The notes: a model not told the origin generated them from the sequence alone. Shown: positions 25,892 to 39,128, counted from the stretch's first letter. The stretch: DNA of 64,000 nt from Embiotoca jacksoni (GCA_022577435.1 JAKOON010000019.1:1928759-1992758); one strand, 5' to 3'. Program-made: numbers and translations.

Positions 25892-27729
25892 GTGAGTCGA
25901 TGTCCGGGTTATGAAGCTGAATTTTCCATTACAGTTAGTGTTTTGTTTTACTTTCAGCCAAGCATTCACTTTGTGCCAAACATTTTACATTATAGCGAGT
26001 AAATCATCAGTGCTCTGTGTATTTAAAACACGTATTTGATTTGGATTAACGTACGGCTATGACTTCACGTCTGCAGCTCTCGTTAGAGGTGATTTACTGA
26101 ACCTGGACAGCCAGGAGCCAAAATAGGGAAATTTTACCTCGATGGCTGTCGAGAGCAAATAATGTCTACTGTGTTTCAAGCAGCTGGTTTTTGGCTAAAA
26201 ATGAGTCCGGTACTTGTAAAACATCCAGTGGATTTATATTTTTCTCTACCAGGATCCATTCAGGTTTTCCTGCTTTCTAAACAAATCAGCAGGCCAACAG
26301 CAAAGAAAGCTGGACATCTGGCAATTGCGTGCTTTGTTTCGAGATTTCTAGTCCGTAGAGATGAAACTTGTCGAGCAGTTTATGATCTGGTTGGAGTGTT
26401 TTGTGTAAACTATACTGCATATTTACAGTGCAGTGAAAGTTTACAGTCTGTAGCCTGCAACTGGACGGTGCTCATGCCTGCTGTCAAAAAGCTGCACGGT
26501 GCAGGTTTTGTACAGGATGTTACGACCGAAGAGACCACTTATTTCTTATCACTTTTTAAAAATTTTTTTTTTAACCTTTTGTAGTCCAGAAACAACTTCC
26601 AGACAAAGAAACCTTCAAGCTTTCCTTACAAAGAACAGAAGCAGTCACTGCACTGATGGTAATGGCTTTAACACGTGAGGCATTTCTGAGACGGACTGGC
26701 AGCGATCCAGCGAGCACCTCTCCTCACCTTGTCTCAGACTGTGCTGGCGTCTAGCATATGCCGTGGGGGGGGAGCGCTGCCCCCGTTGCAGCTTAAATAA
26801 CGACTTGCTCCTGACAAACACTTCCAAGACTTCGAACTATGTCAGTTGACAGGAGCAGCAGCAGCCCAGGCTGGTCTGGACCCGGTCACACAGACCCCTG
26901 CTGCAAGCTCCAGCCGAGCCCGAGCTCTCCGGCCGTCCCAGCCAACACAAACACCTCCATCGTTACACCAACTGTAGAAATAACACGGATGAAAGGTTTT
27001 CCATAGACTGTAGTGTGGGAACACGGCCGAGTACAGATGTATTCTCAATCCTTTTATGATTACAGCATGGCTTCATTCATTTTGATTCCTTGCAGCTTAC
27101 TTTAATTTCACACCAAGCCGGGGATCTGACGGCGGTGTGTGAAACTCTTCCTTCATTTTGACATTGTTTCTTTAGCAAAGCAATCCAAAGCTTCCAATTG
27201 ACACTTGCACTGAACTTTTGAGCAGCTGTGAGACATGTCCATCCTTATTTTTTTTTAGATCTAGTTTATCACTCACTCTCTGTTAAAGCTCCTGCTCTCT
27301 GTGGGGGTGTCTGTCCACGGGATCAAGCCTTGAGAACAGCCGTTTGACCCCAGCTGGTTTCACATGCCGATATACATGCCCAACACCTGGCCCGGACACG
27401 CCCACAACAACCGCGCTCAACGCTGTTCAAACAAGGATGTAGTTGGTTTGTTTAACTCTTGATAAAAATGTTTTATTGAATCCATAACATTATAATGAGG
27501 TCAAAAACCGTCTGCCTGTTCTATGATTAAAAAAAACAAAACAAACAGGTTGTAACACTATAAACTACATGACACCAAACACTGGATTAAAACTCTCGGC
27601 ATGACAAAGATCACGCGTGTTCAGTGTAACACGAGTGGTGAGTTGTTCTAAAGGAGACTGAGAGACGCCCTTCTGCTCCGGCTGCACCGCAGTTCATTCA
27701 GCAGTGTGATGGGATGACTGCACTCCTAA

Positions 27730-27778
<49 letters not shown>

Positions 27779-30700
27779 CTCATCATCTGGGGATCTGCGT
27801 GCGTGTGCAGGCTGTTTACTCGTTTGCTATTTATTTACTTGCTGCTGGCGTGCCTGTTTTTGTCTCGTTAAATGACTCCTCTGAGTTGTTTGTGTGCCAC
27901 ATAAGTGTGTAATTGACCAGAAGAGAAGGTTGTCATCCAGATGTTGATATTTGTCTTTGTTGCTTCAAGATATTTTTTATCTACTTCTGAATACTCCTGA
28001 GGGTCCGAGGGGAGCCGGGCTTTGGGAGGAGAGCAGACTGTGCTGATGTTTCCAGTCTGGGTACTCTCACACTGTTTTCTACTCTGTGGAACAACTCCTT
28101 AAAAGGATCCTTTAGGCATTTCAGAACCAATTATGAATTGATGATCCTGCTTTTTTTTTTTTTTTTTTTTTTTTTTACACCACAGAAAAGTCCTGAAATC
28201 ATGATGCAACACCTGTCTTGTCACGTACATTAGATGACATGTTATTACAGGACTGTAACAATCAGCTGGACAAATCAAATGTCATGTGAAAACACATGAC
28301 TCAGGGCAGATGATCAAAGAATGATTCATGCAAAAAAACTGATACTCCATACATGCTCCCTCTGCTGGTAGGAATTTGGAAATGTGTGAGATGCTTGACC
28401 ATTAACATGTTACCTAACATGTTATTTCAGTATGAGATTTTAAGTATAACTCCATTTCTTTGCTGTTTTTTTTCCCAGGACTATTTGGCACACATTATTG
28501 ATCTGGGCAACCTTCCAATAAGGCCGGAGCAAGTCTGCGCTCTTTTTGGAAACATAGAGGACATCTACGAGTTCAACAGGTAAATCAACCCCCGTAAATG
28601 CAGAGACACGTGCCTCAATTATTAACCTAATGTATATTCTGAATGTCTTTTATGTTTTTAAGATTTTTTTTTTCAAAAACGACAACAAAAACGTGTTCGT
28701 TATCATTGAAGCGACTTCGATTCGTAGCAGAGCAGAAGAGGCTGTGATCAGTTGGTGTAAGAACTTCTCTGTGCAATCTCTTGAAGCTGCTGGATAATGG
28801 AGCATCTCAGGAAACTTAAGGATGGAGGATGCTTAACTGCTCTTACGTCACTTGCTGCTAATTCCTTGTTGAGTGTCTCAAAGCGGATGCAGTGAGAAAC
28901 AAAGGAATACTTCACATCGTAGTGAAGACAGTTTTGTAAATACTATATCTCAAAGTCATGGAAACTGCGGCGCAGCTGGCTTTACATTTCATCATTTTAT
29001 GTCAGCAGGAGCTCGTTGCCGACCGCCCTGCTTGCCAAAACACACATTAACATTCCTGTCCTGTCATTGTGAGGAGCCTCCCTGGTAATGCCGAGGCTAT
29101 CATACAGCAACGAAGCACTGCTGGCAAAGATAACGTTTGTTATTACTTTTTAATGACGTCCTAACCAGCTGTACTGCAATGAGAGAGAAATGGGGAGTTT
29201 GGATTCAAAGGGCTGTTTTTTCAGAGACGAGGCTCTTCCTCTTGTTACAGGATTTCATTTCACAATGCAAATAATGATATTGGTTTTATTACACTATTGT
29301 CTATGTGGAGAAATCCTCGTATCAGCTGGTGAGCAGGTGCCACATGTTGTGCTAACTTGAAAGAAGCTGCTCAGAGGAAACCAGATTATTGTTGCAAAAG
29401 AAATGTACAGAAATGTACTTCTTTTTTCAAAGTATGTGTCTGTGTGGAACTTATTTACTTTGCTGTAATACAAGCTTACTGCTTTCATCCACGAGTTTGT
29501 GTTTCTTGGTACCACTTAACCCTCTCGGCTGTAAATATTGCTGAACGAGCATTCTTGCAATCTGAACAAATCTGGACAGTGTTCATAATAATACACTTTT
29601 CTCATGTGCTGACACATTTGCTTGTGGCTGGTTTCAGTCAATCCACCTCGTCTTTGATCTAATGTTTGAAATGCTTTGTGATTTGTTTTGCGTTCGACTC
29701 ACATTTTCACGTGTTGCGTTAACTGAACATCTTTTGTGTTGAATGGATGCCACGGTTGGTGATTAGGTTTATTTATTTTCCACAGTTGTGTTCTTCCACA
29801 TTCATTTGGTTTCGTTTGACTCTCAGGTTTTGCTTTCTCAAGCTCAGAATAATAGTTGATTCTGTTCGGACTCAGTCATGTTCTCGGTTCAACGCGTCCA
29901 AAGCCTCCTGTTTAACGGTGTATGGCGCCCTCTACTGGCGTTTCTTTATAACAAAGATCAAACATCACTCGAGTCAAATAACAAAAGTCAGTACCATAGA
30001 AAAAGTATATTAGTATTTATGTATTGATGGTTCCCACTAACCATTCATTCCTTATTTTCTTCCTTCCTTTGAGGTCCATCAGTGTTTAATAATTCCTACC
30101 TGAACACTCAGCTTTCATGTTATTGTTACGTTCTGCGTTGCAGTGAACTGCTGCAGTCCTTGGACATGTGTAAGAACGACCCCGTGGCCATCGCTCAATG
30201 CTTTGTAAATAAGGTGAGCAAAACCACCTTCCAAATACAGCAATCTCACTTCCTTAAAGAAACACACAGTGAGTGATGCGTTTGTTTGATTTGTGTTTCT
30301 CCAGAGTGAATACTTTGAAATCTACACTCAGTATTGCACCAACTATCCAAAGTAAGTAGCTGGAAGATGTTCTTTTTAAAGTAGCTTTGCTGTTGATGTG
30401 ACACGTAGAACCGGTTGACAGATGTGTGTCTACGCTCTCCTCCAGCTCAGTGGCAGCGCTGACCGACTGCATGAGGAGTAAAAGTTTAGCCAAGTTCTTC
30501 AGGGATCGTCAGGCTGCTTTGAAGCGCTCCCTCCCTTTGGGCTCCTACCTGCTCAAGCCAGTTCAGAGGATCCTGAAATATCACCTTCTGCTTCAGGTAC
30601 AAAGTGTCCCCAGAGATCACGTCGCTCCTTCACATCTTTTCTTCAGAAAGCTGCCTCGGTAGATTTATGATATATTATTTATAACTATTCAGATGTAGTT

Positions 30701-32620
30701 CTTACTCCCTTCTGGATCATGATGAAACGGTGTCATTTTACATTGCTTGTTACAAACATTGAGTGGTTAAATAATTCAACTAATCAAAGAGTGATTTTTG
30801 TTTCTCCAGGTTAGTTATTAAGTGCTGAGAATCTAAAAGGTCACTGTCCTTAATCTCCTTTAAAGGAAATTGCAAAGCACTTTGACCCGGACGAGGAGGG
30901 CTACGAGGTCGTTCAGGAGGCCATAGACACCATGACAGGAGTTGCCTGGTACATCAACGACATGAAGAGGAAACATGAACACGCTGTCAGAGTGCAGGTC
31001 AGATGCCACACACGCATAACAGGATACTTTTGAGCAGGTGAATTTATGTCAGTAGCGCTCGCATATAGTACAGTACAAACTCTGAGGTACACGAGCAGCT
31101 CTGTTACACACACCCCTCCCCTTCCCCCCACCTCAGTTGCGCAATGCTACCTGAACCTTTTCTGTTCTTCTGTGGGTCTGGAGGGCTCGACGTAATTTCC
31201 TCCATTGATTTATTCCACATATTTGCAAGGCAGCCTTTTCTGACTTCCAGCTCTTGCGTAAATATGTATTTTAAAGCTCCACATTTCTAAGTATCTCTAA
31301 GCCGATATTGCCCAAGGCAAATCCATGAATGTTCACAATTTGGGTCCGACTTAAATGCTTTTAATGACTTAAATGGGAGGATTGCAGCCTTTTAATGATT
31401 TCATCACAGTGCACGTCACCTTGTACGGATGTTGTATAAGGATTAGAAATAAAAGCCGACACCGGGCTAGCATATGCTTGAATGAGATGGCTCATTGTGT
31501 GTGTTGTGTGTGTTTTGATGTTCATCTGTAGGAGATACAGTCTCTTCTGATCAACTGGAAGGGTCCTGACCTGACCACCTATGGGGAGCTGGTGCTGGAG
31601 GGCACCTTTCATGTGCTGAGGGCGAAGAACACCCGTACGCTCTTCCTCTTCGAAAAGATGCTCCTCATTACCAAGAAAAGAGGAGAACACTATGTCTATA
31701 AGATCTATATCTTGGTAGGATTTTCCACATTATTTCAACGTACGTGTGGTTTAACGGTTAATAAGTGTATAACAGAAAACCAGAATCGATCACATTATCA
31801 GTTAAATTGAATGACATTTTTATCGTAAGGAAATTTTTGTAATAAGGTCGCATATAAAGTGAGTAGCAGCCTTTCTCTTCATCACTGCATTCTCTATGGT
31901 TGCAGTGCTCCACCCTAATGCTACTCGACAGCGCCAAGGATCCCCTGCTCTTCAGTGTTATCCATTTCAAGCATCCCAAGCAGCTCCATACAGTGCAGGT
32001 AAATGCAGCGTAGGTGATAACCATTCACGTCCTGCAGCACAAGAATCAGAATCTATTGCTTTTCAGGTTAACTTTGTACTGTTATGTTGTATATACAGTG
32101 CAGTCCAGAGTCCAGTAGTCTGAGACTACTCTAAAAATCGGACGGATTTTAAGTTAAAGAAAGAAATATTAAAGAAATATAAAAAAAACAAAAAAATACC
32201 AGAAGTAATAATAAGTAAAGTGAAGAAGAAATATTTAAGATTCTCCACTATTTCCATGTCAGCAGTCAAATGGAGGCAATATTGTCCCGTTAATCATGGT
32301 AGCTCCTTCATACAAAAGGTTGGATTTCCTTGAGTTGTATATCAAAAGATCAATACATCAAGCTTTGTTCACCAAAAGATAGAATAACAGCTAAAGAATT
32401 CGCCAAATAAAGAACACAAGACTCCTATCAGTAAAGACCTTCTTGTACTAGTCTCAAAGGACAAGTACCGTCTCTGAGACACTTCTCAGGAGGGGGAACA
32501 GGGGCAAACATTCGGGGTGGGTGAACACATAACAGCATTTCAGTGGACGCCGTTTAGTTATATTTAAGTTGGTATCAGAACGGAGAGTCACTGTAACTAT
32601 ACAAACATATACTCTCCATG

Positions 32621-32672
<52 letters not shown>

Positions 32673-35600
32673 ACTCAGAAAATGTGTGAACAAAATAGTT
32701 TTTCTGAACCACTTAGGAGCCAGTGTTTTCTGAATGCACCTGGTGTGTCTTTATTAATGTGAATGACTCTTTCTGAACCACAAGCGCTTGTTGTTCCAGG
32801 CCAAGTCCGTAGAAGAGAAGCGTCTGTGGGCTCATCACATTAAGAGGCTCATTCTGGAGAATCACAACACCATCGTCCCACCGAGGGTAAACGACGTCAT
32901 CGCTCGCACAGGATTTCCTTCTTCTTTCACTTCTCTAATTAAAATAAACGGTTTCCTTCTTTACAGGCAAAAGAAGCTATCCTGGACAATTCAAACTGTA
33001 AGTGTCACGAACTCTAGTTATGATGAATAGGACCCATTGACCCGTTTCCATGGCAACCAAAGATGCTGCTTATAAAAGAGAAGGGTGCTTCATTTTCAGT
33101 GGAAAAATATGAAATGCCATTTAAGGCGTAACCTGTAACCTGTCCATCTGTGTAGAGAAAGTTATTTTTAGTAATTGCAGCTCTGAGTGCAATAACATCA
33201 GATTTGCTGCTGCTCAGATTCAGGGAAGTACCAATACAGTCCTGAGAGGCTCAAGAGAGCAGAGTCCTGCCAGGCTGAAGACTTCTATCACGGAGGACGA
33301 AATGGGAGGAGGAGATCAGGTAAAAGACCCCGATTCATCTTCTATCAATCACAATAACATCAGTCAGCTCTTTGTAGCTGCTTGTCGGGTGAATTCATAA
33401 ATATTTAAGATTGAGAAAATAATTTTTCTCATTAAGTGTCACTTTAATTGTCAAACCACTAGTGAGCTGTCCCGTTTTTTGTATTTCTCTCTTTTTAGAG
33501 CCAGTGAAACAAATAATCCGGAGCGCAAAAGGTTTGTACATCATTACACGTGTTTTTTTGTTATAATCGCTGGATGTTCAGTAGGATTTAGGCAGACTTT
33601 AGGATTTAGGTTCAGATTCACTAACAGCGGTTCAGTTTGATCCAAATTCTGGCACCTATCCAGTGGTCCAGCTCCCCCCCCCACACACACACACACCAAG
33701 GTTATTTTGTGTTTGTTGGATGAGAGCCATTCTTGTCTCCTTTGCACTTGTGCTTTGTTCTCCTTTTTAGAGCCACCTGGAAAACAGATCAAAAGACCCT
33801 CACTCACTCACTCACTCACTCACTCACTCACTCACTCACTCACTCACTCACTCACTCACTCACTCACTCCCTCCCTCCCTCACTCCCACTCCACCTCACC
33901 CATAATGAAGTTAATTATATGACAAATTGGGGAAAGGCTTTGTCAGGCACAAGCCTTCTCTTCAATAGTCAGATTCAGCCATGCCCTCAGATCTGTGCGT
34001 CTTCCTACTTTCATTGATTCTAATTTGGCCGCCGAAGAATAGAAAACCTCCGTTTTCTTGTCTCCAGTTCTCCTTTGCTCCCAGTCCAGATCAATTTTTG
34101 AACCGATGTATTGAAGAAGCAATTTTCACGTCAGGCCCCTCTCGTCTGGGTGAGGAAATAGGTCATCACATCCTGGCTAATTGCATCATGTCCAGTTTCG
34201 GCCTCTGAGAATACAATTTTTCTAATCGGTATTCATCTAATCACCGGGTGTCCCTTAAGTCTGGACCAGACTAACAACTGCCTCGCTCAGTCCTCCTTTG
34301 GAGGCAGAGATTGTGTCTCGACCATAATTGTACAAGATGAATGTGGTATTGAGGTTAGCTTGTCACATAATATTTGACTTGCTTTTTATTGACATTTTAA
34401 TTTCTTTATCTCTCTGCCTCCTCCTCTTTCTCTTTGTCCTCCATGCAGCTGTTTTGAAGGTAAGCATCTGAAATTCAAATGATATCTTTTATTAAGCCTT
34501 CATAAGATTCTTCAATCTGTTGTAGCAAAGCAGTTTATTTAGGTCTCTGGGCTCTGGTGAGATATGGTTTCTCCTGTTGTGACACAGCAGCTCAAACTTT
34601 TTATTCCAATTGAAAAAGAAACACAAAGTCCAATCCTGATCTTCACAAAGCATTCTTTGACTTGCTCTGGATCACAAAAATCATATCTCATCCAAAGCTG
34701 CTTTTATGATGATTTCATCCCATTTACAGCCTTGCAATCACAACATGGCACTGGGCTTGCAATAACAAACCACATGTCTGTGACTTCACGCTACAGCATG
34801 CAGACAGTGAGGGTGCACTGCTGGAGGATAGGTGCTACCTTCAGTCAGCCACTAGTGTCAGTACACTCACCTCCAGTCTAGGCGAGCCCCAGGCTGACAG
34901 GCCATGTGTGGAGGATCTGATTCCCAGAATGGACTCTCTGGAGCAGCTAAGTCCTACTGACATTGACCCCAAACTGGGCTCTTCACCCAGTGAGGGGGGG
35001 CTGCAGCAGGAGGAGGAGGAGGAGGAGGAGGAGGAGGAAGAGGGGGAGAGTTACCCGGAAGATATACTGATGGGAGACGACCAGGTAGCCGACTTTGCCA
35101 GCTCAGTGCTGGCAGCCATCTCCTGCTGGCACTATAGAGCCAGAGCTTTGCTATCTACTCACTTCACAACGGTGAGGGTTTCTGACACCCACGGGTTTCC
35201 CATTTCCTGGTTTGCCAATACTCTCTGCCACTCTTTCTCCCACGCCGGCTCTCGTCCCTCTCCTTCTTCTTTTTTTTCCCCCTATAAACCCAACCACCCA
35301 ACACCTTCTGCCATTTGCTCTGTGCATGGACCGGAGCTCTGTCCGACTGCTGATAATGAACTTTTTAAACGTTTGGGTGAATCTTAAAAATCACACCTGC
35401 TGCATGTCTTTGGTATTGTTTTGCTCAGGTCCTCTCACTGTGCATGCACTCTTCTTTTGTCATTTTCCTCATCTGTGTGTTTCTTTATTGTGTGTTTTGA
35501 GACATGTTTAATGTTGAATCTTAAGCCATGCCTGTATTTGCACTAGAACCAGCAGCTTGATGCGCTCTGTTAAATATTGTTTGGCTTCAAAGGTTAATGG

Positions 35601-38600
35601 AGCCATCTAATTAAATGATCATTATAATAGCAAGAGCTTTGCTCTTTGATAATCATATTCCCCCTCTGAATTTTCATATGTAAAGTCTTTGTTGAGATTA
35701 ATTGTTCCAGCAGTATTGTTTCTGGATGTGAATGCATATTGATCTTCTCGATAGAAAGACTTTTATTGTGGATTTTTCAGGAATGACCTGAATGCACATT
35801 AAATGTTTGTTCACTGTGACAACCTCTTTTTCTACATGCTGCTTCACGGAGGGATCTCTGGAGGATTTACAATTTAAAAAAAACAAAAAACTTTTGGTAT
35901 TCATATCGAGTTTGCTGTTTTAGGATGATCAGATCACAGATACTGCTGAACTAAGAACTACAGCACAAGATGGGGAAGAAACATGCAGGCAGGAGGAAAA
36001 CCACAGAGATGTGGCTGTGAAAGAAACCCTCAGCACACAGGTACTGAATAAAGCTCAGTATAACACACACATCCATTCAATCTCATTTCCACGTGTGTCT
36101 CTGAGGTGACTTTTATTCACTCTATTAAAAACTGCCCATCTGTCCTCTTGTTTGTCGCTGAGCCATTGTATACTTTGAATGTGACTCATTCACAGATGGA
36201 TAACAGCAGCAGCACACGGTGAAAGAGATTCGATAGTACATTAGATTTATAAGTAAGTTTCCTACCTAATAGATGCCCTTCGCCATGAGCGCAGCATTTC
36301 TCTGAGGCTCATTTAAGAACCTGCCTCATGCTACGTTAGTGATGTTTGTAGTTCTGGAAATTTAAATACCACACACATACTGTTGTCCTGTGAGCAGCCC
36401 TCCCACTGAGAAAGGCCTTTGATTTAGAGGGCAGCTACAGTTCTTGTCTGATTTTCATTATCAGTAACTTTGCTAAACCGCTTCTGCATCCAAGCAGAGA
36501 GCAGGTTGTAATTCTTCCTAACCTTATTGCCACCACACAACTCCAAGCAGCACTTTTTGCAATTACAGGCGCTCCAGAGGAGGCGACGCCTGGAAACAAA
36601 TTTACATTAATGGCAGCCGAGGCTGACATCAGCAGTCTGAACACTGTTGGAGCTACAGACATCATAATAGTCCCTGTTGGACTCAGCGAGGGAAATAAAA
36701 ATGGTCCCGTAAAGAGTGATTATCCTTCGCACCATTTACCACATTGAGATATTGTACATGGAAATAGGTCACTGTAATGATACGATTAAAGACATGCATC
36801 ACAAATTATGGATGCTTTGGATCAAACTGCCCAGATGAAGCACCATTAAATCAATGGGGAGTGGAGAGTGCCGGCTATTACAGTGTGTCTTTTACTCATT
36901 ACGTCCCACTTTGCAAACACTCTTCTCATGTTTCAGATCAATGTGCAGGAGCCGTGTCCTCTAGACGGTGTCCGTCAAGTAAAGAAGAGCGATCAGCTGG
37001 AGGTGGATGACTCCCGACGCTCCGACTCGCCCGTGACCCCCTCCAAACAAAAACCCGAGACCCCAGAACCTCTGGATACCTCGAGGGAAATGGAAGAGGA
37101 AGGAGGGAGTGATTCCTCTGGTCTCCAGCTGGAGGAGACGAGTGTACTGACGAATGGGGAACTCTCAGAGGAGGAAGAGGAAGTGCTTTCAGATAATAAA
37201 AGCATCCTGCCTTCCTCTGTGTTGGACCAGGCGAGCACAATAGCGGAGCATTTCATCAGCAGCCTGTCCAGGCGGAGCAGTCTAGTGTCGGAGGACCTGG
37301 GATCCGTCGCCTGCCCCTCACCGTTAATAGATAATGATGCCTTCCAAAGTCTTTCAGCCTGCATGGACTTGGAGAAACAGACCCAGATGTTGGTCAGCTG
37401 CTCAGCACCTCCAGAGACAACCTCAGAGGCTAATCTGTCAGTTCCTGTGCATGAACCTGCGCTGGACGCTTTCATCGAAGGAGAACACACGTCCACTCTG
37501 TCCAAACAAGATCGCCTCCTCATCCACAAAATCCGACGATACTACGAGTACGCTGAGGACCAAGATGCAAACTTCAGCCTCAGGCGCAGGGAGAGTCTGT
37601 CCTATATTCCAGCAGGTCTGGTCCGGCACCTGAGTCGACAGCTCAACAGTGTTCCTCAGGAGAAGGCCGTCTCGGTCCACAGGAAGGGCCTCTTTCAGAA
37701 CAGGCCCACTTCTTGGTCTGTGTTTGACCTTCCCGGTTTAGAAAAGAGTCGAAACACTGAAACCTTTCAACAAATTGAGCCACAGAGACCAGCTGAAGCC
37801 AAGGCGAGGTCTCATAGCGTCACAGAAGCTTCTACCAGAGAAGAGGAGTTCAGACTTTCGTCCGACATGCTAAAGGTTTGGCAAGTTATGGAAACTGAGG
37901 AGGAAGGCCGGGAAGTCCAGCAGATTTCAGAAGACGAAATTGATGAGTCAGGATTAGAAGTGACACAAGATATCAGCTCAGACTCTTTAGATGTTAAAAT
38001 CAGTGAGCAGCCAGCTCGCATTTTAGAAGAGAGTGAAGGAAGAACCGCCTCAGAAAGTTCCTTCATGTCATCACCCACCACAACTTCCCCCAAAGTGGAG
38101 GACGGGTGTGGTCTGGACTCTACGCCACATAAGATGTTTCAAGAGAACAGCAATGTCAACCAAAGCCAACTAGCAAAGATCATCAGCTTCCGCACAAGCA
38201 TGGATGAGGATCAGATCCTACAGGACATGGGAAAGGTGAAGAACAAGGTGTTCCAGCTGGCTCGTCAGTACAGCCAGCGCATTAAAAACAACAGACCCAT
38301 CGTCTGGCAGAGGAACCGAGACACAGCGAATCAACAAGGCTTCAAGAATATGTCTGCTGTCCAGGAGGAGAAGATGCAGTTGAGGAAAAGGGGTAAATAG
38401 GGAGCAAATGATTGCTGTACTGCTTTCTTTTGCAGTAACCTGCCACTTTGGTTTGTGTATAGAGAACTGAAACAGCTTTCTTTGCATGTTTGTTTTTGTG
38501 CATGTATGCAGGTAAACCCAACCTGAGATTGCCTTTGAATGCTTGTGATCAGGCCGTCATCCATGAGGTGTGTTCTCCGAGTCCAGTCCAGACGCCCAGC

Positions 38601-39128
38601 TCTGCATCCAGCTCCCAGAGCACAGTCACCGGCCCGCAGAGCCCACAGCCGGTCACCTTCCACTGGCCTGATGTTCAGGAGCTGCGCTCCAAATACACAA
38701 AGACCTCCCTCCACTCAAAAATAACCCGTAGCTGCACAGTCCCCAACGGGGTGCTGGAGAGCTGTGCGAACAGGTGTAATGGCTGCTCGCACAAGTACAA
38801 CAGCTTCTCAGACCTCTGCAAAGCTGTGAGAGACGGTCCTGGGAAAGAGTCTGAAGCTGTATACAAGGAAAAGTGTCCAGTGGTAGAGGACTGGTCGCAG
38901 CACCAGACGCAGCCTCATCCCCTGCTGTGCAGGTGGAGCTCCTTGGACCACATGCTCGGGTCTCTACCCCTCCATGAAGTACAGAACCTTCAGGAACCTG
39001 TGAGGACCTGCCTCCTTCAGGAGGACAGCGCAGCGAAGTCTGCTGTCCTGAGTTCAGGGAAGACCTCAGAAAGTAATCTAGTGAGAAGCTTACGGGAGAA
39101 GTTTCAGAGCTTAAGCACGAGCTCGTGA
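25350..39128 (+). CDS. plekhg3: PLEKHG3, Rho guanine nucleotide exchange factor (5' end not located)
   Basis: DH-PH family exchange factor; the mammalian protein activates Rac/Cdc42-type GTPases and binds actin at the leading edge. Exons read: 25350-25891, 28479-28579, 30144-30213, 30305-30351, 30446-30596, 30866-30997, 31532-31714, 31906-31998, 32800-32886, 32967-32997, 33218-33319, 33499-33531, 34449-34459, 34797-35171, 35924-36040, 36937-38392, 38512-39128. They join into one frame of about 1381 codons plus stop. DH, PH and the shared tail motifs (RPVSL near the N-terminus, SVLDQAS, RRRESLSYIP, RPTSW, F.WPDV.EL, LREKFQ at the C-terminus) match PLEKHG3 rather than PLEKHG1 or PLEKHG2. The first exon starts in phase 1 and has no in-frame ATG before the DH domain, so an upstream coding exon is missing from this call. 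Confidence 0.95.
25892..28478 (+). other. plekhg3 intron after the N-terminal exon
   Basis: A 2.6-kb intron with a GT microsatellite (27732-27777) and a T run (28151-28176). No exon-like sequence was recognised. The next long intron, 28580-30143, is likewise without recognisable features. Confidence 0.7.
27732..27777. repeat. (GT)n microsatellite
   Basis: GT dinucleotide repeat of about 46 bases within a plekhg3 intron. Confidence 0.96.
28479..30997 (+). CDS. plekhg3: plekhg3 DH (RhoGEF) domain exons
   Basis: Five exons (28479-28579, 30144-30213, 30305-30351, 30446-30596, 30866-30997) complete the DH domain. Diagnostic pieces are LFGNIEDIYEFN, FFRDRQAALKRSLPLGSYLL, KPVQRILKYHLLLQEIAKH (conserved region 3, the GTPase-contacting helix) and VAWYINDMKRKHEHAVR. 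Phases run 0, 2, 0, 2, 0, 0 across the junctions and the frame is continuous, so the catalytic module looks intact. Confidence 0.94.
31532..32886 (+). CDS. plekhg3: plekhg3 PH domain exons
   Basis: Three exons (31532-31714, 31906-31998, 32800-32886) encode the pleckstrin-homology domain after the linker EIQSLLINWKGPDLTTYGEL. Strands such as LVLEGTFHVLRAKNTRTLFL and the final helix SVEEKRLWAHHIKRLILENH are typical of PLEKHG PH domains. The domain would position the exchange factor at membranes or actin. Confidence 0.93.
31999..32799 (+). other. plekhg3 intron between PH exons, with (GT)n
   Basis: The intron carries a (TA)(TG)n microsatellite at 32621-32669. Near 32090 there is a short sequence TACAGTGCAGTCC that resembles one end of a Tc1/mariner-type element, but I found no matching opposite end. 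No exon is seen. Confidence 0.6.
33798..33868. repeat. (CACT)n tetranucleotide repeat
   Basis: About 17 copies of CACT/TCAC in the plekhg3 intron 33532-34448, continuing into CCCT repeats. It makes a spurious frame of Thr-His-Ser-Leu repeats. Confidence 0.95.
34449..34459 (+). CDS. plekhg3: plekhg3 11-base micro-exon (candidate)
   Basis: Between exons 33499-33531 and 34797-35171 a stretch of eleven bases (CTGTTTTGAAG) is flanked by a good acceptor (CCTCCATGCAG) and donor (GTAAGC). It restores the reading frame: the upstream exon ends in phase 1 and the downstream one opens in phase 0 at CAT GCA GAC. It would add the residues A-V-L-K. The call rests on splice signals and frame only. Confidence 0.6.
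34797..35171 (+). CDS. plekhg3: plekhg3 acidic exon with poly-Glu run
   Basis: The exon encodes an acidic, disordered segment with an uninterrupted run of eleven Glu (GAG/GAA repeat near 35010-35042) followed by GESYPEDILMGDDQVADFA. Mammalian PLEKHG3 also has a Glu-rich stretch at a similar place. A triplet-repeat origin makes length variation likely. Confidence 0.82.
35172..36936 (+). other. plekhg3 introns around exon 35924-36040
   Basis: Two introns, 35172-35923 and 36041-36936. No repeats of note. AT-rich complex sequence near 35570-35690 and 36560-36740 could be conserved regulatory DNA, but this cannot be judged without alignment. Confidence 0.5.
36937..38392 (+). CDS. plekhg3: plekhg3 large C-terminal exon
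   Basis: A 1456-base exon of mostly disordered, acidic, Ser-rich sequence. Islands shared with mammalian PLEKHG3 include SSVLDQASTIAEHFISSLSR, LRRRESLSYIPAGLVRHLSR, RPTSWSVFDLPG and KNKVFQLARQYSQRIKNNRP. The open frame runs on to an in-frame TAG at 38398-38400, but a donor (AAAAGGG|GTAAAT) just before it joins in frame to the next exon, where homology resumes with GKPNLRLPL. Intron retention would end the protein early. Confidence 0.9.
38512..39128 (+). CDS. plekhg3: plekhg3 last coding exon
   Basis: The exon follows a GTATGCAG acceptor, encodes VTFHWPDVQELRSKYTK and ends with VRSLREKFQSLSTSS then TGA, closely like the C-terminus of mammalian PLEKHG3 (VRNLREKFQ...). The 3' UTR follows. Confidence 0.92.

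Noticed and set aside
32085..32140. Possible Tc1/mariner terminus (TACAGTGCAGTCC...)
   Set aside because: Only one end is visible. I found no inverted partner or transposase remnant nearby, so it was not listed as an element.
33707..34017. Frames encoding Thr-His-Ser-Leu repeats
   Set aside because: They come from the CACT tetranucleotide repeat in a plekhg3 intron.
36993..37529. 178-codon minus-strand frame within plekhg3
   Set aside because: It is antisense shadow of the large plekhg3 exon, whose plus-strand frame is supported by homology and splice sites.
38398..38400. Stop codon ending plekhg3 at 38400
   Set aside because: A GTAAAT donor at 38393 splices in frame to 38512, where recognisable PLEKHG3 C-terminal sequence continues to LREKFQ; the TAG is intronic.
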